Shown here piece after piece: positions 22,734-33,369 of a stretch of DNA of 64,000 nucleotides. Position 1 is the stretch's first letter; each line of letters starts with the position of its first letter. This stretch comes from Armillaria gallica. Lineage: Eukaryota; Basidiomycota; Agaricomycetes; Agaricales; Physalacriaceae. The position numbers and the translations under genes were made by a program. The notes beneath the pieces were generated by a model. It ran no database searches. It was not told where the DNA came from and saw only the letters and a list, made by a program, of their open reading frames with translations. The stretch covers positions 6,572,001 through 6,636,000 of the forward strand of contig JBANDB010000004.1 in assembly GCA_037576215.1 (NCBI GenBank), read 5' to 3'.

Positions 22734-23702
22734 TCACTGCAGCGCTCCCCACACCCCCAGTCCGGCGAAGAACATGCCCAATCCGACGACCATTCCAACA
22801 TACACTCTCACATGTGGTCTTCGAAAGACCTGTACCGCAGCCTGCAGGACTATCACCAAAGGATACGTCCACCACCACTCGAGCACAGACGTAGGATGCG
22901 GCACGTACGAGTACAGAGACGCTGTCAAGAAGAGTGCTGTTCCCAGCGAAAATAGCAGGGACCCAACACGTTGGAGCAAGAAGACGAATAGCGGAATCTC
23001 GAGGAATGGTTCCCCTAACGATTCTTCGAGCTCGGCTCGCGCTCGGAGGTGGGAGAGGAGGGAAAGGGACGTTGACACCGAGCTCGACCCATCTTCCTGC
23101 CTACTCAACAGCTCCTCCTGCTCCTTCTCCTCCAACGGCGAGTATAATCTAAACGACTTGTAGGCATTTCGTATACCCACAAAGGCGTCTGCCGCTGCCC
23201 ACGCTAACCCCACAACCCAGACTCGCAGAAATGCAGTATCTCGAATTGTCGGTATAGCGTAATCTGCTTGGTGAAGCACACCTAGTAGCATAGGGGCGGT
23301 GAAAATGAGCGCTGAGCGCACGACGGCCCACAAAAGTACATTTGTGCTCTCAGGGAGGTGATACGACAGCGAGCAGAGCGCCAACGAAGTGAGAATTTCG
23401 GGTACAGGAAATGATATTTCGGAAAGTTCGTTTTTTTGAGGTAGTGGAAGGAGAAATAACGGGATGAGGCTAAGTGCAAAGGAGCACAGCGTCCCTAATG
23501 GTACGAGTAGAGTGTATAGACGGACATGGCGATTGTAGTGCGCAGGATCGTCGAATTCATTCTCTTCAATGATTAAAATGTTGTCCTCTGGTACGCATTC
23601 GAGTGTCGTGGACGCTGAGCCGTAATTAGGCACCTCGTCTTGCATGGTGAGAAGAGAAAAACGGATGTCAGCGTCGATGTTAAAGGGGGCAGTTGATGTC
23701 AT
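22734..23702 (-). CDS. Conserved multi-pass membrane protein, unknown
   Basis: Not recognised by family. An intronless frame gives about 320 residues with six to seven hydrophobic segments, including YTLLVPLGTLCSFALSLIP, ILTSLALCSLSYHL, ALIFTAPMLLGVL, VWVVGLAWAAADAFVGI, SLLFSLGTALFLTASLY, YPLVIVLQAAVQVF and VYVGMVVGLGMFFAGLG. A charged Glu-rich loop (SPLEEKEQEELLSRQEDG) lies mid-protein. Two in-frame ATGs are possible, 23702 and 23645; the second (MQDEVPNYGS) may be the true start. It precedes two other minus-strand genes but shares no evident promoter. It is likely an organelle membrane protein; the function is not inferable here. Confidence 0.7.
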   Translation of the reverse strand: MTSTAPFNIDADIRFSLLTMQDEVPNYGSASTTLECVPEDNILIIEENEFDDPAHYNRHVRLYTLLVPLGTLCSFALSLIPLFLLPLPQKNELSEISFPVPEILTSLALCSLSYHLPESTNVLLWAVVRSALIFTAPMLLGVLHQADYAIPTIRDTAFLRVWVVGLAWAAADAFVGIRNAYKSFRLYSPLEEKEQEELLSRQEDGSSSVSTSLSLLSHLRARAELEESLGEPFLEIPLFVFLLQRVGSLLFSLGTALFLTASLYSYVPHPTSVLEWWWTYPLVIVLQAAVQVFRRPHVRVYVGMVVGLGMFFAGLGVWGALQ

Positions 23703-23938
23703 CGATACCGGATATTCGGACCGACGACCGCGGGTGTCCACCTTGGAAGGAGGAAAAAGACAAGAAACAAAGACACTTGACCCTTATGGCTTAGCCGGTG
23801 GGAGTATAACGTTCCATTTATTTCAACTGTGGGATGGAATTTTGAAAAACAGGACTAGAATAATCGCTACAGAACAGCTAGTAGTCTGAGCCTTAGAAAT
23901 CTGTGAAAATGGAAAATGGTGATAACGCACTTCCTCCC

Positions 23939-24959
23939 TCAATTCTGCGGCAGATCCCCACACTCTATGCCCGTAACCTTGCTCACTTTGGTGATGATCA
24001 AAGAGAAGCGGCCGTTTATCTTCGGATCGTAGACTGGATTACCACACTTATCCACAGGAATCATCCCTCGAGGTACAACCTGACTCTGGTTCATAGCTTT
24101 GAGAATTGGTATCGTATGTTTCTTGTGTATCGCCTCCTTCGCTCCATCGTATGCCTTTCTCCAAGCAGGGTCATTTTGTTCCCTCGTACGCCAGCGAAGT
24201 GGGTTGATACCATATCTAGGTAAGGTAAGAGTGAATCTAAAAACAGCCGCCGCTTTGAAGGCAAGATGACGTACTCAGCCTCGAATTGTCTTCCAACGTC
24301 GCTGGCAGGTATGTCAGCCTTTTCCCCAGCAGATTCGTAGTATTCAAACATAGTCTGCACTCCCCCGTTTTCGTTCAGAGCTCTCTGCTGATCCACGGAC
24401 AAAGGTATTCGCTTTCCTTTGAGGAATCCTAGAAGACTTTCTTTAAATGTCTGATAGAGCCTCTTCAGAGACAAAAGATTTTTTGAGAGCGTAAACAACA
24501 CGTACCGAAAGGATGATCCCGACGTCGGAGTTTGGAGTGACAGCATAATCACTCTCCACGGCCATAAAGAATGAAAAAACGAGTACTCTCTTCATAGAAC
24601 CGAAGTTGAGCAGCCAAGGGATTCGCTAGAAGAATTGGGGGGGGAAGGTCGCACCCGGGTTCGTCGGGTTCGTAGGTGGCATTGGGACGCGTTGGCAGAT
24701 CCTGAGTCCAGGGAACAGAGACTGCATTACCATAGGAGGTCAACAGAAAAACTATATCCACAGGCTCCGAAGAATCTTGATAGGTGGGAGTGGCACTGTC
24801 GTTCGCCTCAGCCAAGAGTCGCTTGAGCCGCGCGTCGGAAAGGACCCAGTTGTTCTTGCTACGCATGGCGTTCAGCATTTTCTGGCGTCCAAGAGGAACA
24901 GTGGAGGTCTTGATCTCGGAGAGGACTTGTTCATTGATGGGCACAGTGGGCGGCGACAT
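23939..24959 (-). CDS. Conserved hypothetical protein, three or more exons
   Basis: Not recognised. The start at 24959 gives MSPPTVPINEQVLSEIKTST, followed by basic and polar helices (GRQKMLNAMRSKNNWVLSDA) and a region ending AQLRFYEE. Later exons carry TPTSGSSFR, RLYQTFKESLLGFLKGKRIP, ENGGVQTMFEYYES, NPLRWRTREQNDPAWRKAYD and KHTIPILKAMNQSQVVPRG, ending CGDLPQN before TGA at 23939-23941. The junction near 24560-24590 is unclear. The simplest intron there would be only about 35 bp, so either it is unusually short, a different site is used, or a small frameshift exists. There is no signal peptide or membrane helix, so the protein is probably soluble and intracellular. Confidence 0.6.
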
Positions 24960-25200
24960 GGGAGATGGTGATAGAGATGGAAGAAGCGTGACATTGGAAA
25001 TGTAGCGTTTAGGTCACATGGGCGTGATCATCAGGCGCGTCAAACCAAACAATGTCACACGTGAAGCCATGGAGGCAAAAAAACCATATTCGGAGTTGTT
25101 AGAGCCCTAGAATTACACTACTGTACAAGGGGAACGCGACAAAATCAGTACATGAACAGACCAAGAATAGACAAGGAATGCCCAGCGAATTAGATCAAAA
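24960..25200. other. Short spacer
   Basis: Between the hypothetical gene start and the methyltransferase stop. No feature seen. Confidence 0.5.
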
Positions 25201-26317
25201 TCAGATCCCTTGTTCTGTATAGAGCTTCTCCAACGCCGCAGACTGCAGCTTCCACACCGGTCCACACAGCTCTGCCAGCCTCAAAGCATACCCTTCAACC
25301 TGTTCATCAGATATAATAAAGTTTAAATCCTTTGGCACCAGAGATCTTCCCACACCATTCGCCGACCTCAGCTCAACCCACAACTTCTGAAACTCCGGCA
25401 AGAAGTTGTGCGACAAGAACCTCTGCTTTTCACTTTTCCCTCCGACACCTTTAGCAATGGCATAGAAAGTTCCTTGAACACGGTGCATAGCATACGGCTT
25501 ATGAACCGTCAGGGATGACGAGAGAACATCCAGAAAGAACAGCATGCGGACAGTATACCAGCTTTCAGGGTGCGCAAGCTTCATAACGACGGTAGCACCA
25601 AACTTGATAGATGAGAGAGCTACGACGATTTGAGATATCGCGAGGAGGTCAGAGGAAGAGCCGGGTTGCGTGCGGAGGTGGTGGGCATCGAGGAGAGCAA
25701 GGTCGAATTGGCGCGTAATCAGGTCTTCGGGAAGGGTCCTGAAATTAAAGAAGGGAGATGATATCATCTGCGGACCCAATTGGAAGAGCGTGAGGTCTGC
25801 GAAGATGATCGTGTGCCGATCTCTGAGGCTTTGCTCGATAAGATATGGGTGTCCACCGTCTGCGGGGTCGAGAGAGATACCCACGCCAGTAGATTGCTTG
25901 TTCTTCTTCAAGATATACGTGGAGAAACCACCAGGGCAACAGCTGATCTGATCGTGATTAGCAAGGTATCCCATCTGCAGCAGCGTGAAGACTAACCCAA
26001 GGTCCAGGAAACGGAACGGTCTCCCAGAGAAAGGAACACACCACTGAACGTGGTCGTCAATCTGACCCATGATTTTCTTCATTTTCTTGAGCCACCTTTC
26101 GCTGAGGTCCATGTCTGCATTATCGGCAACTTCGCGCTGGGTCCGGAAATACTGCTGGATAGCCGGCGTGCGCTGGCCCTACACAGGGTCAAATCAGATT
26201 GTTCTTGTTGAGCAAGGCCCTACATACCTTCCGCTTCAGCTGAGTGAGACGGTCGAGATCACTGCATCCACTGTTGATGAGAAGCGAGCGAAAATCCGTC
26301 GACATGGCGCTGGACAT
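25201..26317 (-). CDS. FtsJ-like methyltransferase domain protein
   Basis: Probable S-adenosylmethionine-dependent RNA 2'-O-methyltransferase of the Rossmann-fold FtsJ type. Three exons run from ATG at 26317 (MSSAMSTDF) to TGA at 25201-25203. The second intron splits SAM motif I, rebuilt as FLDLG-CCPGGFSTYIL, close to the family DLGAAPGGF/W. A candidate catalytic Asp lies in DLALLDAHHL and Lys in TVVMKLAHP. The usual last strand, normally E-x-Y, reads GTFYAIAKG, so the fourth residue of the K-D-K-E tetrad looks replaced by Thr. The N terminus has a basic helix (RWLKKMKKIMGQIDDHVQW). Many basidiomycetes have such diverged copies; the substrate is unknown and activity is uncertain. Confidence 0.75.
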
Positions 26318-27144
26318 AGGAGGGGAAGTCCAAGGTATAACGGTGAGAACTAAAGCATGGGATCAGCGTGCTAAAGTCACTTCAGGCGCCTGCGCCTATT
26401 GTCCGGCGCCCGATCCGAGCTGCGTCGGATCGTCTTGATGCCCGTAAGGAAAGATGTAATACAAGAGCATAAGCTGGGTGCGCACGCGACTCATTTGCCA
26501 AGCCGCGGGCTTTTGGACTTCAATTGAGAACCTGTGAGAAACAGGATTCATCAACAAGATTGTGTCATCGTTTTTGGATACCTGCATACTGCGCAATGTG
26601 ATAATGTGAGAGCGAGAGCAGCGTCTGGGCTGGTCCCCGCTCGTAAGGGTCGCACAAAATTAGATGGTCACGGGTGCAGCGAAGCGCCAGGATCCGGTCG
26701 CCGCTTGAAGGACGTCATTATTACGAGCTTATTTGAGAGAAACCGTATGAACGCAATGATCGACAGGCTGAGGTTAGACGACAGCTGCGCCCAAGCTCAT
26801 CTGAGAATACATCTTGAGCAACCCGGGGAACTTGAAAGATAGACGCTGCACTTACCGTTGTAATTGTTGTATTCGAGTATTTGCACGAGTGTTACCATTT
26901 TCCCTGGTCCTTGAAATCAGCTGAACATGACGAAATGGCGCACCACTCCTAGATCAAGCATCTGTCCCAGAAATAAAGTAGCTGATAAGGCGTCGATATT
27001 ACCCAGATTATAGATAAATTAAATGACAATAGGGGGCGAGAGCAGTAACAGAGAGTGCTAAAACCAGGACATTTCATTTCTTTCAAGCTGTCCTCGGATA
27101 TGAATGTCGAGCAGGTGACAAACAAGAGAAGGCAAAGGCCAGAT
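26318..27144. other. Intergenic, nothing supported
   Basis: Short ORFs only, with no splice-coherent gene. The right end merges into the second repeat copy. Confidence 0.45.
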
Positions 27145-27560
27145 TTGGGTGCTTTGACTCTGGGGCACACACCGGCGTTCGATGCATGTACGTTTCCCAG
27201 TACTAAGAATGTACGGTTGTTACAAGGCGCCAATAGCTAGATTTCAACGAATCTGATCTTCTCGTATGAGCATGGGCAAGCTGGTGTGTAAGCCGACGCA
27301 GGGTCTCATGCATGTTCATTATCCTCGGCTACATAGGACGAACAAGACATGTTAGTCAGGCCAAGATGAATGCACACACCTCTCTATGCACTATGATAGT
27401 GCATCGGTCCTGGTTGATACATGCACAAGCGGGTTCGACTCCCACTTGGGACATTCCCATCGGCCTCTGACCCTGATGAGTAATGTTTTGGACCACAATG
27501 CGAGGAAGACGTATGCTTGACCAGCTCACGGAAGGAAGGAAAGTGATGGCGGAGTCTATG
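27145..27560 (+). repeat. tRNA-like module 3
   Basis: The leader GGGTGCTTTGACTCTGGGGCACA is at about 27147-27169, followed by TTCGATGCATGT. An A-box-like head ATGATAGTGCATCGG lies at about 27392-27406. The B box GGTTCGACTCC is at 27432-27442. The tail TTTTGGACCACAATGCGAGG leads to the CTTGACCAGCTCA segment. Confidence 0.6.
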
Positions 27561-28739
27561 TTATCGATGGGTGGGTCGGATGGGTCCTAGCGAATGTGAC
27601 TCTTATCGAAGACCATTCGTCGAGGACGGTGGCGCGAAGGAAGTACGAACGGCTCCTCAGTCCGGAAAGGGAACAGCCGTAAGCTGGGCTACCATTTGCT
27701 CATAAGATCGGTCGTCATTATTATTGTGGACGGTTTACTGACCCACTCTACCCCAGGTCGTGCTTCGTGGAACTTGATATGCAGTGAACTAAACCTGTCC
27801 AGTCGAACCCTTTGCGAGCCACGTATGAAGGAAATCAGATATACTGCATCAACAAAGAAACAAAGTCCAGCCTGAATCAGTCATCTACTCGCTTGTTTGG
27901 AGCATCAATCTGAGAGGCATTCATTCAGACGGCGGCTTAGTAGTCGGTGGGCCATCACTAATGTGCTCGCGATCCAGGAGGTATCAAAACTAGTCTGCTA
28001 TTTAGACATGCAACTTGAAAGTTCCAATCAATCAACTCGAATAACATACTAGTATCGGTGCACCAGGGTCCACGGAAAGGCAGCTAAGGATATGGAGATC
28101 ACTACCGCCGAAACCTTGGATCAAGGTCTTCTAGTTGCCTATCTAAAAATTAACATCAATAGGAAGGCTCGTGTGTTGCAGGGAACAAGGCTAGGAAAGG
28201 CAGATCAGAAGGAGAAAGACAGAAAGAGAAGGAGAGAAGCTCAGACACAGAAACGGACGCACAGATGATTGTTAGATTGTTACAGTATGACGAAGCTACA
28301 TAATCGTGTTTGTATCTATTGACTACGGATGACTTCGGCATATCGCAACATCGTGAGGGAAGATGACTCACCTCACTAGTAAGAACGATTCTGTGAAAAT
28401 CGTTGCTCCAGTCATCCACTACCAGAGAGGTTACCGTCGACCTGACAAGAGAAACATAGCGGTAGGCGATTCTCTAGTACGTTCCGCCGTGGTTTCATGA
28501 TGACATGGAAGAGGGCCCGAGATTCGCTAATCATCTTTCAACTGATATCCTGCGTCTGGATCAAGTGCTTGATATCACTGTCAGGCGGTTTCTGATGGCA
28601 AGGATCAGCAATGGAGTATACTAGTGAACGAGGCACACTCACCAAAGGACATGGTCTCTTCCCGAGTGCTTGCTTCATGAAATGGAATACAAGCGACCTT
28701 GCAGACGTCTGAATCTTGTTCTCCGATGACGAGAAGTCA

Positions 28740-29130
28740 CATGGCTATTAGCAAGGCGAGGGCGCGATGAATCTGGGCCACATTGGTGCTTGATGCTTGT
28801 GAGTTGCGAGACGTGTATTTCGAGTCAAGGCAATGAACAGAGAAGGTTAACTAAAAGACCGAAACCCATTTGTCTTATTCCAGAACCAAGTAATGTACAC
28901 ACATCTCGACTCTACCTTCTCCCTACATCCTGCGCTCTTATAGCACATCGGATCTGTTTGATGCAGGTATAAGCGGGTTCGCCTCCCACCCAGAGCATGT
29001 CGATGCTGTATTGCTGTTTTGGACAACAAGACGATGACAGCGCGCTTGGCCCGAGAGCGAGAAGGGAAACTACGATCCACAGCGTTATCTCGGATGCGTT
29101 GAGTCCACAAAATCAGACTGCGCGTGTCTA
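28740..29130 (+). repeat. tRNA-like module 4
   Basis: Leader GGCGAGGGCGC..GGGCCACATTGGTGCTTGATGC at about 28755-28797. The head GCTCTTATAGCACATCGG is at about 28933-28950. The B box GGTTCGCCTCC is at 28976-28986, one change from consensus, and is followed by the acceptor-like CAGAGCATG. Tail TTTTGGACAACAAGACG and GCGCGCTTGGCC. Confidence 0.6.
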
Positions 29131-29264
29131 AGAGTATTTCAGTCGTCTAACACACCAAGCGGAGGACGATATACTCACAACGGGACTCTAATATCTCCAT
29201 CACATCACTACCCAGAGAGACTGACATCCAAATCCCTGTTCTACGATGACAGCTAGTTACGCAG

Positions 29265-29650
29265 GAAGGGCGAGGGCGCTCTGAACGGGGAGTCGTACAG
29301 AACGTTGATGTTCGGTGTATGATCATTGGTCAGCAACTGAATTTCGAGTCGGATCTTCTCTTCGCATGCGCGCGGAGACCGTACTACTAAGATCTGTAAG
29401 TCCTGTTCCAGAACTTGGTAAAATACACGCACCTCTCATACGCTCTGATGACGCAGTGGCACCTAGGTACAAGCGGGTTCGACTCCCACTCTGAACGTAT
29501 TATCAAGTCATCCATTATCTTTTGGACCACAGTGGAAAGCACGCATTTGGCCAGAACCAACGGAAGATAGTGCTGAGCGCAGCAGTACGTGGATAGAAAG
29601 AAATGCTGGTCATGATCCAAACAGTCTAATCCACCAAGCGGCGAAGGATA
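29265..29650 (+). repeat. tRNA-like module 5
   Basis: Leader GGGCGAGGGCGCTCTGAACG at about 29268, CCAGAACTTGG before the head, head CGCTCTGATGACGCAGTGG at about 29440-29458, B box GGTTCGACTCC at 29476-29486, and tail TTTTGGACCACAGTGG then CATTTGGCCAGAACCAA. It is the counterpart of module 2 in copy A. Confidence 0.65.
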
Positions 29651-30224
29651 TACTCACATGGCAATGCTAACTTCCCTCCATATCTCCTTCACAGCAGTAG
29701 CCCACTCTACTCACAGAGCAAATTGTTAGAACCAACAGAGAAAAGGCGGCCAACTAGCGTCGGCTGCAAGGAAGAGTCTCTCGTCATTGCCGATGGTAGC
29801 GAGCAGCTCACCATGCGCGATAAGCACAAGTTCCAAGCGCTGCCAACGTCGACGAGACTCGAAATTCAAACGAAAATTGGGACATGGACGATACAGATGG
29901 CGTGAACCTCTGTCCCGACTTCCCGCAGGCCGCCTGTTGATAGACCGTTCCTTTCGTGCCCGAATTGGTACCAGCCAACATACATTGGGCGCTCTTGAGT
30001 TTTTCGGTAATTCCTATTCGAATCGGCAGTGCATCATCCGGTGCTAATGGCTTCCATTCCCATAACGGGCCCCTGTCGCTGGTGGTCTCGTTCAGGGAAC
30101 TGAAACACAATGAATGGCAGTATTGCAATGTAGGCTCGCAGAGAATCGGAACCTGTTGGTGAATGTATTATCCCAGTCCTGGACTTCACGTCTTATATTG
30201 GTGCGCTCATATCTGAACTAGTGG

Positions 30225-30480
30225 TCCCACAGAGGGCGCTTCGAATCCGGGGCGCATTAGTATTCGATGCTTGTGGGTTGTGTTTTGTGGTTTGGGGCAC
30301 AGAGACCTGGATTTCGAGTTCGGTCTTCGGTGATTGCAACACACAAAGCTAACAAGAAGACCTTAACCTATTAGTCTAAGTCAAGGACGAAGTAAAACGC
30401 ACATACATCGGGACTCTGCCTTCTCCCTACACCGTGCGCTCTTATAGCACGTCGAGCCTGTAAGCTGTAAGGGCTTAGAT
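30225..30480 (+). repeat. tRNA-like module 6, truncated
   Basis: Leader GAGGGCGCTTCGAATCCGGG and the GATGCTTGTGGGTT segment are intact, as is the head GCTCTTATAGCACGTCGAG near 30438. The sequence then departs before any B box, so the 3' half is missing. Confidence 0.55.
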
Positions 30481-31651
30481 GCGTCAAGGAACTAGATTCT
30501 TGCAGCGTGCACACAATATGCGATCACGTGTGAACCTTAGGGCCGGCTGGAAATGGTCAGTTTGAATTTCAAACTTTGAACGGCTCAGGCTGACAGCTGT
30601 CGCCTTCAAAGTTCACTGGCGGCGACTAGCCTCCAGTACAGTTTCCCTCTCAATACTAGATTTATCAGGCCTCAATGTCGATCTGCGCAGCTTTTTAACT
30701 CTCTCTGATCACAAACTATACCTCACAACTTCAAAGCCAAATCGATTTTGAACCTCCTGAGTCCTAGACGGAAACACTCAGGCTTGCCGTTGGCTCACCA
30801 TCGCATAGCTCAGATGATGTCCGCTAAATTCATCTGAAACTGGAGTACATTCTTGCTTGCTGAAAGCGGTACCTACTGACTGATCTATGATCACTGATCA
30901 GTGATTTACTCCGATACTGCTCCCGATGCCCTACTATTAGCTTCTTCACGGGCATGGCGCATTTGTCTATCAATTATTTTGGTGGACTGGGGTAGGCAAA
31001 ACTGGGTCATTTTTTACTTTTGGTTTAACAAAGGCGTTGAAGTTCGTTATTCTTTGTCCTTGCAGCATACATATACTTACGTTGAATCGTTCCCTGGGAA
31101 ATGGTCCCAGTGATAGTACCTCGGTACCGCGGTACCGTCATCCCGTCCTGTTCCTGGACACCACAATCACTGCCCTCAGATTTACCTCAGCTAACCCTGA
31201 TACTTACTATCTTGTCCAATGATAAGACCTGGAATATATTGTTCAATAAAGTATAGCCGATTATCGGAAAACTGGCTGTTCCGATGCCGTACCTTGGCGG
31301 ACAGCTTCTCACTCCACTCAGCAAAAGTCTCTGCCTCAGCTCAAAGCACATGTGGCGGTGGCCATGGTCCCCAGGTATGTTCATTGCGCTTTCCCGTTAC
31401 TTGTTCTGGCTAGGCTCAAGTTATTTACATCGATAGCTTCAGTGAGAGAGAAATACCCTTCTGCCAAGCTATTGATAGCATGCGTCCAACGAACTCTTCT
31501 GATGTGTCATTCTCTTGATCTTTTGTATCCAGCTTCTCATGGGCGCTGTCTAGAAATGTTTCATCTTCAACTCAGCATCGCAACATCGTCTTCAAAATTT
31601 AGATCTTTTCCCTTGATGCCCGATAGAGAAACCAATAGCATGTCTATACCG
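30481..31651. other. Intergenic with two perfect palindromes
   Basis: Spacer upstream of the seven-helix gene. It holds two perfect 16-bp palindromes, at 30890-30905 (ATCACTGATCAGTGAT) and 31122-31137 (CGGTACCGCGGTACCG). No supported coding region. Confidence 0.5.
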
Positions 31652-31658
31652 TATAAAA
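31652..31658 (+). promoter_or_regulatory. TATA box of the seven-helix gene
   Basis: TATAAAA, 47 bp upstream of the ATG at 31705. Confidence 0.6.
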
Positions 31659-31704
31659 GGCGGATGCCTTAGAATATTCTGAGGCCCCAGGCCTCTCTTC
31701 CGCG

Positions 31705-33045
31705 ATGACATCCTCAAACTCATCAGACATTCCGCAGCTATCTGACGATGACATCAAGTTTGTGTACGCCGTTAATGACTCGTACTTGAACGAGCTCGTC
31801 ATTCATGCACTTACGCACGGTATGCTGCCTCGTAGTTGTATTCTGAGGAAGTTTTCTGATGCACGGAAATAGGAATATACACCTGCGTAGTGGTTGCCAC
31901 ACTATGGAGTATATGTAAGTCGTTCCTACTTGGGAGACTTTTCTATTATTCATTTACGACGTCTACAACGTAGGCACCAGCAATGTGTTGACTTCTGGTA
32001 GCACCCGAAAGTTTATGGTTTTCATGGTTGTGTTACTATACACACTCGCTACCATCTACTTGGCCTTTCAGTGGTCATTCGTTCAATACGCCTTCATTGA
32101 CCACGGGCAGACATTTTGGTGGATATTCGTTGGGCTGCAGTCCGTCACCGACCGTGCGGTGGCTTTTCGAATGGTCGGTGGTATTACTGGATGCGCCAGT
32201 ACTGTTATTGCTGACTCTTCAATGGTATATCTGCTCCCAGCTTGTCTTTATCTGGACTAATCTTTTCCCAAGATATGGCGTTGCTGGATTGTCTGGGGAC
32301 GTCGATGGTGGATAATAGTGCTACCGGTATTATGCACCATCTCAGGAACCAGTAAGATAGATACCCGTTCTGGTCTTCACAAAACTAATATACTGCCTCT
32401 AGTATTCGATGCGATTTCTGTTTATCATGTAGTTGCTGATACGACCGGCGACCAAAGCGACTCGGATTCCTCTCCTTATGCGAACAGGATTGACTGGACG
32501 ATGCTTTCCTTGTCTCTTACCCTTGCCACGACCCTTCTGTGCACCCTGCTTATCATCTACCGAATCGTTACGGTAGCAGGTGGGAAGCACGGCGCGGGTT
32601 TGCGATCTTACCGTGGGGTCGTCGAAGTCATCGTGGAATCAGCCGCACTTTATTCGATATCTACGATCGTCTATATGGCTTTCGTCGCTCGTGATGAATT
32701 AACGGGAGCGTATCCGAATGTGATCACCGCCTCCATCAAGGTACGCCATCTCTCGTAACATGTGTCGTGAAGATTGGACTCTAATATATGGGTCTCGCAC
32801 AGGGAATCGCCCCGACACTCATCGTTGGACGTGTTGCTTCAGGACATGCACGTCCTGATGATACGTGGAAGGAAAGTGTCCTGTCCTCGCTTCATTTTGG
32901 TGCTTGGTCCCGGGCCGCAAGAAACACGCAGGAAGAGACAACCCGCACTGTCACATTTCGAAGTGACCTCGATTTGGAGAGTCGCCAAACTGGCAATGGA
33001 AATAAACTTCCGGCAGCCAAAGAAGTCCCATTGGAATGTGTATGA
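31705..33045 (+). CDS. Basidiomycete seven-helix integral membrane protein
   Basis: Member of a large, mostly uncharacterised Agaricomycete family of seven-pass membrane proteins. The ATG at 31705 begins MTSSNSSDIPQLSDDDIKF. Spliced exons give helices around YTCVVVATLWSI, FMVFMVVLLYTLATIYLAF, GCASTVIADSSM, then the family signature IWRCWIVWGRRWWIIVLP. After that come TMLSLSLTLATTLLCTLLI, VEVIVESAALYSISTIVYM and GIAPTLIVGRVASGHARPDD, followed by a cytosolic tail. About six short introns are inferred, and the stop is TGA at 33043-33045. A TATA box at 31652 supports the start. The ligand or function is unknown; a receptor-like role is often suggested for this topology but nothing here shows it. 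Confidence 0.8.
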
Positions 33046-33282
33046 AACCTGTGCGTTGTGTGTAAAGTTGATGAAAAATCGAGCAGTGCACAATTGTGAC
33101 CAAGAACAAGAACCCATTGCCACAAGCGATCAGAAACTATTAGACCTTAATATTTAATTAATGATTAATCTATAATGTTGATTCCCGTCTGCAGAAGACA
33201 AGCAAGAGTACTTGCACATGCTGTAGCCTGGCAAGCCGCTTTATAGATGAAGGCCAGGCCCCTGATGGATGTCGGATGTATC
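33046..33282. other. Short spacer
   Basis: Between the seven-helix gene stop and the GPHR promoter. No feature seen. Confidence 0.5.
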
Positions 33283-33299
33283 CACGTGAGTCCCACGTG
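33283..33299. promoter_or_regulatory. Paired CACGTG E-boxes before the GPHR gene
   Basis: Two CACGTG cores, at 33283-33288 and 33294-33299, form an inverted arrangement with 5 bp between them. They end 70 bp upstream of the GPHR ATG. CACGTG is the classic bHLH target, and this spacing on one DNA face suggests a regulatory site. Confidence 0.5.
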
Positions 33300-33369
33300 G
33301 CATCCGCAGCCACAACACGTCTCGACATTGAACGGACCGGCTTGACCTTCGACCACCACGACCTCGACG

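Larger units (their letters stand above)
27145..30480 (+). repeat. Interspersed repeat region, copy B
   Basis: Gene-free 3.3 kb built of repeat units related to copy A at 1.5-3.5 kb. The part from 28350 to about 30170 matches copy A in order and orientation (see copy A for landmarks). Additional tRNA-like modules flank it on both sides (27145-27560 and 30225-30480), so this locus has four modules against two in copy A. No ORF has a transposase, reverse transcriptase or other domain. Confidence 0.7.
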
